A stretch of DNA of 49,594 nt from JBNKWA01 sp050299555 (GTDB taxonomy: Bacteria > Pseudomonadota > Alphaproteobacteria > Rhodobacterales > Rhodobacteraceae), in NCBI GenBank assembly GCA_050299555.1, contig JBNKWA010000069.1:1-49594 (forward strand). Direction: 5' to 3'. Each line of letters opens with the position of its first letter. Position 1 is the first letter of the stretch. Both the position numbers and the translations under genes were made by a program. This document shows positions 22,236 to 30,803 of the stretch, piece by piece. The notes under the pieces were generated by a model. The model did not search any database and was not told the origin of the DNA. It was given only the letters and a program-made list of their open reading frames with translations.

Positions 22236-23080
22236 GCTTCCAGCCGGTCGTGCCGCTGTCCGGCATTGCCGGTTGGCGCTTTCTGGAGCGGACCGGCGAC
22301 CGTCAGCAGGCGGCCTTCGAGAAAGGGCCGCAACTGACGCGCGAGATTGACAACTTTCGCACCAAGATCGCCGACATCCGCAGTGCCGAGGACCTGGTGG
22401 CGGATCGCGAAGTGCTCAAGGTGGCTCTCGGTGCGTTTGGCCTCGACGAGGACATCAACAAGTTCGCCTTCATCCGCAAGATCCTGGAGGAGGGCACCGA
22501 GACACCCGGCGCTCTCGCCAATCGATTCAGCGACCCTCATTACCGCGAGTTCTCCGCCGCCTTCGGCTTTGGTGATCTCGGCGGACCGTGGACGGGCATC
22601 AGCGGTTTCGCGGACAAGATCGTCGAGGCTTACAAGACGCGGCAGTTCGAGATCGCCGTCGGCGAGTCCGACAATGACATGCGTCTTGCCATGACCTTTC
22701 GGCGAGAAATTGCGGCGCTTGCGGAATCCTCCGACCCCGACGGTGCCGCATGGTTCTCGATCATGGGCAGCACGCCACTCAGGACAGTGGTCGAAAAGGC
22801 ATTCGGATTGCCGACACAGTTCGCCACGCTCGACATCGACCGGCAGCGCGACGATCTGAAGGACCGGGCCAGCAGCATGTTCGGCGACTCTTCCGTCGCC
22901 GTGTTCAAGGACCCGGAGAACGTCGAGCGGGTGATCACCCGGTTCCTCGCCCGCGCCCAGGCCGAGAAAGGGCCAACCGGCGACACACCCGGCATGGCGG
23001 CGCTGACATTGCTGCAAGGGGCCAGCAGCAGCGGCTTCGGCGTCTCGGCGCGCATCGGCCTGATCCTCTCGAACCGCTGA
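22232..23080 (+). CDS. DUF1217-family flagellar locus protein
   Basis: A 282-residue soluble, mostly helical protein coupled to flbT by an ATGA overlap. It contains the DUF1217 pattern: GWRFLERTGDRQQAAFEKGP, LKVALGAFGLDEDINKFAFI, RKILEEGTETPGALANRFSD, then QFEIAVGESDNDMRLAM. Proteins of this family are found in alphaproteobacterial flagellar loci; the biochemical function is not established. It has no signal peptide and is the last gene of the fliC-flaF-flbT run, convergent with fliI. Confidence 0.8.
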   Translation: MSFQPVVPLSGIAGWRFLERTGDRQQAAFEKGPQLTREIDNFRTKIADIRSAEDLVADREVLKVALGAFGLDEDINKFAFIRKILEEGTETPGALANRFSDPHYREFSAAFGFGDLGGPWTGISGFADKIVEAYKTRQFEIAVGESDNDMRLAMTFRREIAALAESSDPDGAAWFSIMGSTPLRTVVEKAFGLPTQFATLDIDRQRDDLKDRASSMFGDSSVAVFKDPENVERVITRFLARAQAEKGPTGDTPGMAALTLLQGASSSGFGVSARIGLILSNR

Positions 23081-23104
23081 TTCCCCCGCGGGTGGATCCA
23101 TCGG

Positions 23105-23122
23105 CCGGCCCGAGGGGGCCGG
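23105..23122. terminator. Possible bidirectional terminator between the DUF1217 gene and fliI
   Basis: CCGGCCC-GAGG-GGGCCGG, a 7-bp GC stem with a 4-nt loop in the convergent gap. There is no U-run. Confidence 0.4.
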
Positions 23123-23152
23123 GCCAGGCTGTTTCGCATCTCGGCAGGCCGC

Positions 23153-24469
23153 CTACGGCGCCTTGGCCAGTATCCCGCGCAGGCGATCGAAAGCCGCCGC
23201 AACTCCGTCCGCACTGCGTTCCGAAAAGAAGCGGTCGAGCCCCGGCCACACAGCCATGGCACGGTCGATGCGCGGATCACTGCCCCGGGCGTAAAGCCCG
23301 GTCTGGATCATCGGTTCGGCTGATTCGTAGACGCCCAGAAGGTCGCGCGCCTGCAGAATCAACTTGTTCTCCTCTTCGCTGGCGACATCGGGCAGGCTTC
23401 TCGACACGCTGCGACGCACGTCGATCGCCGGAAACCGACCGCGTTCGGCGATGGCGCGATCAAGCACGACATGGCCGTCGAGAAGCCCGCGGGTCATGTC
23501 CGCAACCGGCTCTTCCATGTCCGATCCGGCGACCAGGACGCTGAAGATCGCCGTGATGTCCCCGGTTCCCTCGCTGCCCGGGCCGGCGCGTTCGGTAAGG
23601 GCCGCGATCATGTTCGCCGTCGATGGCGGGAAGGCGCGCAGCGAGGCCGGCTCGCCGGCGGTCAGTGCCACCTCGCGATGGGCCTCGGCAAAGCGGGTGA
23701 TCGAATCGACCAGCAGAAGCACGTGCTGGCCCTGGTCGCGGAAGTGCTCCGCCACGGCCATGGCGCTCCAGGCGGCACGGCGCTTCAGAAGCGGCGACTG
23801 GTCGGATGTCGCGGCCACGACCACGGCGCGCGCCATGCCCTCCGGCCCCAGAACCACCTCGGTGAAGTGCCGCAGCTCGCGCCCGCGCTCGCCGATCAGG
23901 GCGATCACCACCACATCGGCTTCGACGCCGCGGGCAAGATCGGCCAGCATGGAGGACTTGCCGATGCCGGAGCCGGCGAAGATGCCGATACGCTGCCCCC
24001 GAGCCAGCGGCAGCATGGTGTCGAAGGCGGCAAGGCCGGTGGGCGTTCGCTCGCCCAGCGGCTTGCGGCTGGCGGCCGGCGGTGGCGCGCGGCGCAGGGG
24101 CGCTTCGGCCGGGCCGCGTATCAGCAACGCCCCGTCGAGCGGCTCGCAGCTGGCGTCCAGCACCCGGCCGATCCACGACGAATCGGGCCGCAGGCGCGGC
24201 GACGGCAGCAGCAGCACCGGATCGCCCAGGCCGACGCCTTCGGACATGCCGAGCAGCATCGCCCGGGCGCCGCCACGGGTCAGGGCGATGATTTCCCCCT
24301 CCACGGGCCCGGCCCGACCCTCGATGCTGACCAGGTCGCCCGACCGCGCCTGCCGACCCAATCCGGCAATGACCAGCGAGCCAGGTCCGACTTCCGTCAC
24401 CTGTCCGTACCGCCGCGTCGGCGACAAGGCCCCGATGGCGTCCGCCAGCGCATTAAAATCCCCCGTCAT
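23153..24469 (-). CDS. fliI: Flagellum-specific ATPase FliI
   Basis: A 438-residue F1-beta-like export ATPase. Walker A is GIFAGSGIGKSSMLADLARG (canonical GxGVGKS with Val to Ile) and Walker B is HVLLLVDSITRFAEA. VIALIGERGRELRHFTEVVL and the C-terminal IDVRRSVSRSLPDVASEEE are typical. It drives substrate unfolding and export with FliH. It is transcribed alone on the minus strand, divergent from flgB across about 100 bp. FliJ-like and FliH-like partners are encoded elsewhere in the cluster. Confidence 0.96.
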   Translation of the reverse strand: MTGDFNALADAIGALSPTRRYGQVTEVGPGSLVIAGLGRQARSGDLVSIEGRAGPVEGEIIALTRGGARAMLLGMSEGVGLGDPVLLLPSPRLRPDSSWIGRVLDASCEPLDGALLIRGPAEAPLRRAPPPAASRKPLGERTPTGLAAFDTMLPLARGQRIGIFAGSGIGKSSMLADLARGVEADVVVIALIGERGRELRHFTEVVLGPEGMARAVVVAATSDQSPLLKRRAAWSAMAVAEHFRDQGQHVLLLVDSITRFAEAHREVALTAGEPASLRAFPPSTANMIAALTERAGPGSEGTGDITAIFSVLVAGSDMEEPVADMTRGLLDGHVVLDRAIAERGRFPAIDVRRSVSRSLPDVASEEENKLILQARDLLGVYESAEPMIQTGLYARGSDPRIDRAMAVWPGLDRFFSERSADGVAAAFDRLRGILAKAP

Positions 24470-24568
24470 CCACTGTTCCCCGTGTCTCGCGGTTTTCCGA
24501 CAACCTTTTCTAAAGACCCAAGGTTTAAGGACAGCTTGCAGTCAGGGTTTGGGAGAATCCCATTGAAC

Positions 24569-24955
24569 ATGACTTTGGACATCCTGCAGTTGGCGCAGGG
24601 CTTGGCCAGACATGCGACCGAGCGTCAGGCGGTGATCGCGCGCAATGTTGCGCATGCCGACACCCCCGGCTATCGCGCCCGCGACGTGGTGCCTTTCAGC
24701 GAGGTGCTGGCCAAGGCGCAGGCGCCGCAGGCGATGCGGGCGACCCGCGCCGGCCATATCCACGACGCCGATGCCGAGGGCCGCATAGAAACCGTCGCCA
24801 TATCGCCGGCCAGCAACGAATCACCGAATGGAAACAGCGTCTCGCTCGAGGATCAGATGATCCGCGCGGCCGACGTGAAGCAAAGCCACGATCTTGCGCT
24901 GGGCGTCTACCGAAAGTCGCTCGACATCCTCCGCATGTCCATCGGCGGACGCTAG
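24569..24955 (+). CDS. flgB: Flagellar proximal rod protein FlgB
   Basis: A 128-residue FlgB; ATG at 24569 (MTLDILQLAQGLARHATERQ), with an in-frame TTG six bases upstream. The N-terminal rod motif ARNVAHADTPGYRARDVVPF is clear, and the C-terminus LEDQMIRAADVKQSHDLALG with LDILRMSIGGR completes the helical bundle. First gene of the nine-gene run flgB-flgC-fliE-fliQ-flgF-flgG-flgA-flgH-fliL2. Confidence 0.93.
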   Translation: MTLDILQLAQGLARHATERQAVIARNVAHADTPGYRARDVVPFSEVLAKAQAPQAMRATRAGHIHDADAEGRIETVAISPASNESPNGNSVSLEDQMIRAADVKQSHDLALGVYRKSLDILRMSIGGR

Positions 24956-24969
24956 CGAGGTGATCCAGC

Positions 24970-25359
24970 ATGAGTGACCTGATCAAGTCCATGGCGGCCT
25001 CGGCGAGTGGCCTCGCGGCCCAGGCCTCGCGCCTTCGCGTGACGTCGGAAAACATCGCCAATGCCGATACGCCGGGCTATCACCGCAAGCTGCTCACCTT
25101 CGAGGAGGTGATGCGGGCGGATGACGGCCAGGCGGTGCGCACCGGCAAGCTTTCCCTCGATCGCGCCGAACTGGAACGCGTCTACGACCCGTCCAATCCG
25201 CTGGCCGGTCCTGACGGCACCTACGAGGGCTCGAACGTCAACCTGATGGTCGAGATCGCCGACGCCCGCGAGGCGCAGCGCAGCTACGAAGCCAACCTTA
25301 AGCTCTTCCAGCAGGCCAGGGACATGGCCAGCTCCCTGATTGATCTTCTCCGTCGCTAG
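24970..25359 (+). CDS. flgC: Flagellar proximal rod protein FlgC
   Basis: A 129-residue FlgC with RVTSENIANADTPGYHRKLL, the EGSNVNLMVEIADAREAQRS region and C-terminal YEANLKLFQQARDMASSLID. It builds the proximal rod with FlgB and FlgF. It lies 14 bp after flgB with an AGGTGA ribosome site and 14 bp before fliE. Confidence 0.95.
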   Translation: MSDLIKSMAASASGLAAQASRLRVTSENIANADTPGYHRKLLTFEEVMRADDGQAVRTGKLSLDRAELERVYDPSNPLAGPDGTYEGSNVNLMVEIADAREAQRSYEANLKLFQQARDMASSLIDLLRR

Positions 25360-25373
25360 AAAGGCAAACGGAT

Positions 25374-25670
25374 ATGGACGTTCCCAGTCATATAGCCTCG
25401 CAGCTCTACGCCAATGCTCAGGCCGCGGCGCGGCCGCAGCAGTCCGGCGAGGATGCCGGTGGCGAAACCAGCTTTGCGGCCATGGCCGCGGATTTCCTGC
25501 GCTCGATGCAGGCCGGCGAGGAAACCGCCAAGGCCGGCCTGACCGGCGGCGCCGACGCGCACTCGGTGGTCGAGGCGCTGGCCGCGACCGAGGTCGCGGT
25601 ACAAACGGCGGTTGCCGTCCGCGACCGGGTCGTCGAGGCCTACCAGGAAATCCTCAGGATGCCGGTCTGA
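25374..25670 (+). CDS. fliE: Rod-MS ring junction protein FliE
   Basis: A 98-residue FliE: ETSFAAMAADFLRSMQAGEE, DAHSVVEALAATEVAVQTAV, VRDRVVEAYQEILRMPV at the C-terminus match the family. FliE is the first exported component and joins the FliPQR gate to the rod. It ends two bases before fliQ. Confidence 0.92.
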   Translation: MDVPSHIASQLYANAQAAARPQQSGEDAGGETSFAAMAADFLRSMQAGEETAKAGLTGGADAHSVVEALAATEVAVQTAVAVRDRVVEAYQEILRMPV

Positions 25671-25672
25671 CC

Positions 25673-25942
25673 ATGCTTTCCGAGGAAGAGCTTCTCGATG
25701 CGCTGAAGGAATGCCTTTGGCTGGCGCTGACCATTGCCGCGCCGGTGCTTGGCGTTGCGCTGGTGGCCGGGCTTCTGATCGGGCTCTTCCAGGCGCTGAC
25801 CTCAATTCAGGAAATGACCCTCACCTTCGTGCCGAAGCTGGCGCTGATCGTGGTCGTGTTCTGGCTCTCGATGGGCTTTGCCGGCCGCGCGCTGGTGACC
25901 TTCTACGAGGATGGCGTGATCCAGCGGATCGCGCGGCCGTAA
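25673..25942 (+). CDS. fliQ: Flagellar export gate protein FliQ
   Basis: An 89-residue protein with two membrane hairpin helices: LLDALKECLWLALTIAAPVL, GVALVAGLLIGLFQALTSIQ, then EMTLTFVPKLALIVVVFWLS. The TSIQEMTLTFVPK motif is diagnostic. It assembles with FliP and FliR into the gate. Start ATG at 25673, coupled to fliE. Confidence 0.95.
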   Translation: MLSEEELLDALKECLWLALTIAAPVLGVALVAGLLIGLFQALTSIQEMTLTFVPKLALIVVVFWLSMGFAGRALVTFYEDGVIQRIARP

Positions 25943-25964
25943 CCGGACAGATTGGAAAAGAGCA

Positions 25965-26687
25965 ATGGATGTAACCGGTTACGTAGCGCTTTCGCGGCAG
26001 AGCGGCCTTCTCAAGGAGATGCAGCTGGTCGCCAACAACATCGCCAACATGGCTACGTCCGGCTATCGGCGCGAAGGCGTGCTGTTCGCCGAGATGGTCG
26101 AGGCGCTGCCGGTGGAAGGGCGCTCGGTCGCCATGACCGAGGCCGAGGTCCGCACCACCGACCTGACCGGCGGCAGTCTCCAGCAGACCGGTGGCACCTT
26201 CGATTTCGCCATCCAGGGTGACGGCTTTTTCATGGTCGAGACCGCGGCTGGCCCGCGGCTGACCCGTGGCGGCAGCTTCGCCCGCAGTCCCGATGGCGAC
26301 CTGGTCAACATGCTGGGTGATCGGCTGCTGGACACCGGCGGCGGTCCGATTGCCGTGCCGGTCGAGGCGCGGGCGATTGCGGTCGGCCAGGACGGAACGC
26401 TGACCGTCGACGGTCGCGCCACCTCGCAGGTGGGCGTCTTCACCGTCGAGGACAAGAACAGCCTCGTCCGCGAGGATGGCGTGCGTTTCCGCACCGATGC
26501 AGAGCCGATACCGGCCGAGCAGGCGACCGTCATGCAGGGCTTCCTGGAGGGCTCCAACGTCAATCCGGTCACCGAGATCGCCCGCATGATCGAGGTGCAG
26601 CGTGCCTATGAACTGGGCCAGACCTTTCTCGACCGCGAGGACCAGCGGATCCGCAACGTGCTGCGCGTACTCGGTGCCGGCAGCTAG
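25965..26687 (+). CDS. flgF: Flagellar rod protein FlgF
   Basis: A 240-residue rod protein of the FlgF/FlgG family. The N-terminal QLVANNIANMATSGYRREGV, the central FDFAIQGDGFFMVETAAGPR, LTRGGSFARSPDGDLVN and the C-terminal EGSNVNPVTEIARMIEVQRA are present. It is shorter than FlgG and precedes it, so it is assigned FlgF. There is a 15-bp gap to flgG. Confidence 0.94.
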   Translation: MDVTGYVALSRQSGLLKEMQLVANNIANMATSGYRREGVLFAEMVEALPVEGRSVAMTEAEVRTTDLTGGSLQQTGGTFDFAIQGDGFFMVETAAGPRLTRGGSFARSPDGDLVNMLGDRLLDTGGGPIAVPVEARAIAVGQDGTLTVDGRATSQVGVFTVEDKNSLVREDGVRFRTDAEPIPAEQATVMQGFLEGSNVNPVTEIARMIEVQRAYELGQTFLDREDQRIRNVLRVLGAGS

Positions 26688-26702
26688 TAGGGAACAAACC
26701 AC

Positions 26703-27488
26703 ATGCGTGCATTGAACATTGCGGCCACCGGTATGTCGGCGCAGCAGACCCGCGTCGAGGTGATCTCGCACAACCTCGCCAACATGAGTACCACGGGCTA
26801 CAACGCCCGGCGGGCCGATTTCGCGGACCTGCACTATCAGCAGCTCGCCCGTGCCGGCACCGTCAACGCCTCCGACGGGTCGGTTCTGCCCGCCGGCATC
26901 CAGCTCGGCCTCGGGGTGCGGGCCTCCTCGGTCAGCATGATCGTCGAGCAGGGCACGGTGCAGGCCACCGGAGGCGAGCTCGACGTTGCCATCGAGGGCA
27001 ACGGCTATCTCGAGGTGACGCTGCCATCGGGCCTGTCCGCCTATACCCGTGACGGAGCTCTCAAGCGCTCGGCAGACGGGCTGGTCGTCACTGCCGACGG
27101 ATACGAGGTGGTCCCTGGCATCACCATTCCCGAGGAAACCCGCAGCCTGTCGATCAATGCCGACGGCGAGATCTACGCCTATTTCTCCGATCAGGTGGAG
27201 GCGCAACTGCTTGGCCAGCTGACGCTGGCAACCTTCGCCAACGACAAGGGCCTCGAGGCGATCGGCAGCAACCTCTACCTTGAAACGGCCGCCTCGGGTG
27301 CGGCGCTGCCGGGAGACCCCGGCACCGAGGGCCGCGGCACCTTCCGCCAGGGCTATCTGGAAGCCTCGTCGGTCGATCCGGTGCGCGAGATTACCGATCT
27401 GATCCAGGCGCAGCGCGGCTACGAGCTGAACGCCAAGGTCATCACCGCCGCCGACCAGATGCTCGGCGCCACCACCCAGATCCGCTGA
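26703..27488 (+). CDS. flgG: Flagellar distal rod protein FlgG
   Basis: A 261-residue FlgG: MRALNIAATGMSAQQTRVEV, SHNLANMSTTGYNARRADFA, LDVAIEGNGYLEVTLPSGLS, AYTRDGALKRSADGLVV, and C-terminal GYLEASSVDPVREITDLIQA with QRGYELNAKVI. It forms the drive shaft above FlgF. The stop codon shares one base with the flgA start. Confidence 0.96.
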   Translation: MRALNIAATGMSAQQTRVEVISHNLANMSTTGYNARRADFADLHYQQLARAGTVNASDGSVLPAGIQLGLGVRASSVSMIVEQGTVQATGGELDVAIEGNGYLEVTLPSGLSAYTRDGALKRSADGLVVTADGYEVVPGITIPEETRSLSINADGEIYAYFSDQVEAQLLGQLTLATFANDKGLEAIGSNLYLETAASGAALPGDPGTEGRGTFRQGYLEASSVDPVREITDLIQAQRGYELNAKVITAADQMLGATTQIR

Positions 27489-27913
27489 TGGCTCGTGCCT
27501 CCGCAGCATTGGCCCTTTCGCTCCTGCTGGCGCCGACGGCCGAGGCGGGCAGCCTCATTGCCTTGCGGACCATTCCGGCGCGCGACCTCATTACCGAGGC
27601 CGATCTTGGCTTTGCCGCCGAATCGCTGCCCGGTGCCCTGGACAGGGTGGAAGATGCCGCCGGTCAGGAGGCGCGCGTCACCATCTATGCCGGCCGCCCG
27701 GTTCGCGAAAGCGACATCGGCAGGCCGGCCATCGTTGAACGCAACCAGGTGGTGACGATCAGCTTCCGCGCCGGTGCGCTGACCATCGTCGCCGACGGAC
27801 GCGTGCTCGACCGTGCCGGCGTCGGCGAGCGTGTGCGCGTCATGAATCTGGAATCGCGCAACATCGTCACCGGTGAGGTGCACGAAGACGGCAGTGTGGA
27901 GGTTGGACGATGA
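27488..27913 (+). CDS. flgA: Flagellar P-ring assembly chaperone FlgA
   Basis: A 141-residue protein, shorter than enteric FlgA, with a signal peptide (ALALSLLLAPTAEAGS). SAF-type domain: TIPARDLITEADLGFAAESL, YAGRPVRESDIGRPAIVERN, then VVTISFRAGALTIVADGRVL and VRVMNLESRNIVTGEV. It assists P-ring protein FlgI in the periplasm; flgI is not in the window. It overlaps flgG by one base and flgH by four. Confidence 0.93.
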   Translation: MARASAALALSLLLAPTAEAGSLIALRTIPARDLITEADLGFAAESLPGALDRVEDAAGQEARVTIYAGRPVRESDIGRPAIVERNQVVTISFRAGALTIVADGRVLDRAGVGERVRVMNLESRNIVTGEVHEDGSVEVGR

Positions 27914-28647
27914 AGGCAAGTCTTGCTCTGGCGGTGGCGCTGCTGCTCGCCGCCGGCTGCGAACGGCTCGACCAGGTGGGCAAGCCGCCGGCGTTCTCGA
28001 ACTCGGGCAATGCCGGCGCCGCGCCCATTTCGGCGGCCCGGGCTGCCATTGCCGTGCCGCCGCCGGTGGCGCCGCGGCGTTCCTATGCCCGCTCCTCGCT
28101 GTGGAATTCCGGGCCCGATTCGCTGTTCGGCGATCGCCGGGCGCAGTTCCTCGGCGATCTGGTGACCGTCGTCATCGAGATCAACGACAGCGCCCAGATC
28201 AACAACAGCTCGACGCGCTCGCGCTCGGGCTCCGAGGGCCTCGGCGTGCCGGCCCTGGCCGGCATTCCGCAGATCGTCGACCGTATTCTTCCCAACGGCG
28301 CAAGCTCGGACAATCTTGCCCAGCTGGACTCATCGTCCGCCTATTCCGGTAGCGGCAACGTCAAGCGCAACGAATCGATCACGCTGCGGGTGGCGGCGAC
28401 GGTCGTGAAGGTTCTTCCCAACGGCCATTTCGTGGTTTCGGGCGATCAGGAGGTGCGGGTCAACAACGAGCTGCGCGACTTGCGCGTGACCGGCATCGTG
28501 CGGCCCGAGGACATCAGCCGCCGCAACGAGATCACCTATGACCGGATCGCCGGTGCGCGGATCGCCTATGGTGGCCGTGGCCAGATCAGCGACGTGCAGC
28601 AACCGCGTTACGGACAGCAGGTCGCAGATATCCTGCTGCCGTTCTGA
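27910..28647 (+). CDS. flgH: Flagellar L-ring lipoprotein FlgH
   Basis: A 245-residue protein with a lipoprotein signal and lipobox LAAGC, placing it in the outer membrane. L-ring core: RSSLWNSGPDSLFGDRRAQF, LGDLVTVVIEINDSAQINNS, VKRNESITLRVAATVVKVLP, NGHFVVSGDQEVRVNNELRD, VTGIVRPEDISRRNEI. Family-typical length. ATGA overlap with flgA. Confidence 0.96.
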   Translation: MKASLALAVALLLAAGCERLDQVGKPPAFSNSGNAGAAPISAARAAIAVPPPVAPRRSYARSSLWNSGPDSLFGDRRAQFLGDLVTVVIEINDSAQINNSSTRSRSGSEGLGVPALAGIPQIVDRILPNGASSDNLAQLDSSSAYSGSGNVKRNESITLRVAATVVKVLPNGHFVVSGDQEVRVNNELRDLRVTGIVRPEDISRRNEITYDRIAGARIAYGGRGQISDVQQPRYGQQVADILLPF

Positions 28648-28655
28648 GGCGCATC

Positions 28656-29231
28656 ATGATCAAGAAGCTTCTGCCCGTGATCATGATCGTCGTCGGCCTC
28701 GGCGGCGGGGTCGGTGCGGGCTTCGCGCTGAAGCCCGCGAGCCATGCCGGGGACTGCCCGGCGCCCGATGCGATGGGTGCCGATGGGCAGCCAGCGCCTG
28801 CCCACGGCGAAGGATCGGACGCATCGGGCCATGGCGCGGCCGATGCCGATCCCTGCGCCGAGGCGCCGGCTGAGGCCGAGCACCACGACGACGACTCGCT
28901 GATGGCCGGGTCCGAATTCGTGCCGCTGAACCGGCAGTTCGTGGTTCCCGTGATCAAGGACGGCGAGGTCTCCGCGCTGGTCGTGGCCTCGCTGGCGCTG
29001 GACGTCGACGAGGGCCTGACCGACACCATTCTCAAGCTGGAACCGAAGCTGCGCGACGCGTTTCTGCAGGTGATGTTCGTGCATTCCCACTCCGGCGGCT
29101 TCGATGCCGAGTTCACCTCGCCCCATGCGATGGCCGACTTGCGCGGGCGGCTGCTCGAGGCCGGCCAGGAGGTGCTTGGCAGTGCTCTTCGCGACGTGCT
29201 GATCACCGAGGTCGTGCGGCAGGACACCTGA
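28656..29231 (+). CDS. Second FliL-family protein with acidic/His-rich linker
   Basis: A 191-residue protein with an N-terminal anchor (LLPVIMIVVGLGGGVGAGFA) and a His/Asp/Glu-rich periplasmic linker (about 30-85, including HGEGSDASGHGAADADPCAE and AEHHDDDS). A FliL-type domain follows (FVPLNRQFVVPVIKDGEVSA, LEPKLRDAFLQVMFVHSHSG, LGSALRDVLITEVVRQDT). It is distinct from the fliL at 11532 and ends the rod/ring operon. The linker could bind metal, which is speculative. Duplicate FliL proteins occur in other alphaproteobacteria. Confidence 0.8.
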   Translation: MIKKLLPVIMIVVGLGGGVGAGFALKPASHAGDCPAPDAMGADGQPAPAHGEGSDASGHGAADADPCAEAPAEAEHHDDDSLMAGSEFVPLNRQFVVPVIKDGEVSALVVASLALDVDEGLTDTILKLEPKLRDAFLQVMFVHSHSGGFDAEFTSPHAMADLRGRLLEAGQEVLGSALRDVLITEVVRQDT

Positions 29232-29300
29232 GGGCGCCGGCCGACCACGGGTTCCGGGCTCCATGGCGGCGTCACCGATGATCGGGACCTCGTGAGCCCC

Positions 29301-29714
29301 TCAGTTGTCGGGGCTCCGGCCGTCGCGTTCGGCCCGCCGCTGTGCATCGCGCCGCTCGGCAGCGGCGACCTTGCCGATGAGCCGGTCGAGTGCCCCCGAC
29401 CTGCCGAAGCTCTGGGTCAGCGCCTCGCGTGCGGCGATGATCCGCTCGCGGGCCCGAGCCTGCTCGTTGGCCAGCCTTCCGAAGCGCTTGCCGGTCCAGT
29501 CCTGCCAGCGCCCGAACAGGTGCAGCACCGCGCCGGCCATTCCGTCGTCGCCCTGTGCGGGTGCGGCAACGCCCGCCTCGGACAGCGCCGTGCGCAAGGC
29601 CTCCTCCTCTTCTTCCAGCGCCCGCAGGGCGGCGTTTTCGGCCGCCACCCGGGCGATGTCATGGGCCATCTGCAAGGCCGTGAGCTGCCTGAGGACCTCC
29701 AGCCGCCGCTGCAT
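29301..29714 (-). CDS. FliJ-like coiled-coil protein
   Basis: A 137-residue, almost wholly helical protein (VLRQLTALQMAHDIARVAAE, ALRALEEEEEALRTALSEAG, LANEQARARERIIAAREALT) starting six bases after the flhB stop. FliJ is a two-helix coiled coil that couples the FliI ATPase to FlhA, and no other fliJ candidate is seen. The last part (AAERRDAQRRAERDG) is strongly basic. Assignment by shape and position, not by motif. Confidence 0.5.
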   Translation of the reverse strand: MQRRLEVLRQLTALQMAHDIARVAAENAALRALEEEEEALRTALSEAGVAAPAQGDDGMAGAVLHLFGRWQDWTGKRFGRLANEQARARERIIAAREALTQSFGRSGALDRLIGKVAAAERRDAQRRAERDGRSPDN

Positions 29715-29720
29715 GGCCGG

Positions 29721-30803
29721 CTAGCCTCGCTGCCGCGCGCGGGTGCGCATGGTTTCGGAGAAATGGATCGCCGCCGCGACCGCACGGTACATCTCGGGCC
29801 GGATCATCTCGCCGACCTTGACAACGGCGTGGATGCTGCGCGCGGTCGGCGGATCGCGGTAGATCGGCACCCCGGCCTCGGCCGCCCTGTCGCGGATCCT
29901 GGCGGCGACCTCGTCCTGGCCCTTGGCGACGCAGACCGGCGCCGAGCCCGGTGTGCGTGACCACTTCAGCGCCACCGCGAAATGGGTGGGGTTGACGATC
30001 ACCACGTCGGCCGTCGGCACGTCGGCCAGCATGCGGTTGGTGGCGATGTCGACGCCGCGCTGGCGCCGCTGTGCCTTCAGCGCCGGGTCGCCCTCGGAGT
30101 CCTTGACCTCGTCACGCAATTCCTTGTGCGACATGCGCAGCCGCCGCTGCAGCAGGTGGCGCTGCCAGAAGTAGTCCACCGAAGCCACGACCAGTGCGAT
30201 CAGCATGACCCCGGAGAGGAGCTTGATCAGGACGATCCCCATCAGCGCGGCCGCGGCCGCCGGCGCCGCCCTGACCGCGCCCACCAGGCGGTCGGCTTCG
30301 CCTGACAGGACGAACAACAAGGTTGCCGACACGGCGGTAAGCTTGGCGGCGCTCTTGGCGAATTCGACCAGACCCTGCAGACCGTATTTCTGCTTGGCGT
30401 TCGACAGGGGTGACAGGCGCGAGCCCTTGGGCTTGATCTTGTCCGGCGCGAAGACGAAGGCGTTCTGACCGAAGAGCGCCAGCAGCACCAGAGCTGCCGG
30501 CAGCAGGATGATCGGCAACAGCGGCAGCACCGCCGCGCTCACCGCCCGCGCGGCCAGAGCGGCGCCGCCGGGGCCCAGTACGGTCGGCGCCAGCGCATCG
30601 GCCTGGTCGATCAGCCGCGCCAGCGCCTCGCCGGAGGCCTGAGCCAGCCCGCCCCCCGCGGCCGTCAGGCACAGGAACAGCCCCAGATAGCCGGCAGCGG
30701 TGGTGACATCGGCGGATTTCGCGATGTCTCCCTTGCGGCGCGCATCCTCCAGGCGCTTTTGGGTAGGTTCGTGGCTTTTCTCGCCGCTGTCGGCGTCGCT
30801 CAT
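29721..30803 (-). CDS. flhB: Flagellar export switch protein FlhB
   Basis: A 360-residue FlhB: EKSHEPTQKRLEDARRKGDI at the N-terminus, four membrane segments, then the cytoplasmic domain with the autocleavage motif in DVVIVNPTHFAVALKW (cleavage Asn-Pro). C-terminal AGVPIYRDPPTARSIHAVVK is typical. It controls rod/hook-to-filament specificity with FliK. ATGA overlap with the fliR end. Confidence 0.96.
   Translation of the reverse strand: MSDADSGEKSHEPTQKRLEDARRKGDIAKSADVTTAAGYLGLFLCLTAAGGGLAQASGEALARLIDQADALAPTVLGPGGAALAARAVSAAVLPLLPIILLPAALVLLALFGQNAFVFAPDKIKPKGSRLSPLSNAKQKYGLQGLVEFAKSAAKLTAVSATLLFVLSGEADRLVGAVRAAPAAAAALMGIVLIKLLSGVMLIALVVASVDYFWQRHLLQRRLRMSHKELRDEVKDSEGDPALKAQRRQRGVDIATNRMLADVPTADVVIVNPTHFAVALKWSRTPGSAPVCVAKGQDEVAARIRDRAAEAGVPIYRDPPTARSIHAVVKVGEMIRPEMYRAVAAAIHFSETMRTRARQRG

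Noticed and set aside
24511..24528. CtrA box between fliI and flgB
   Set aside because: TTAA at 24525-24528 has no partner half-site at the required position on either strand.
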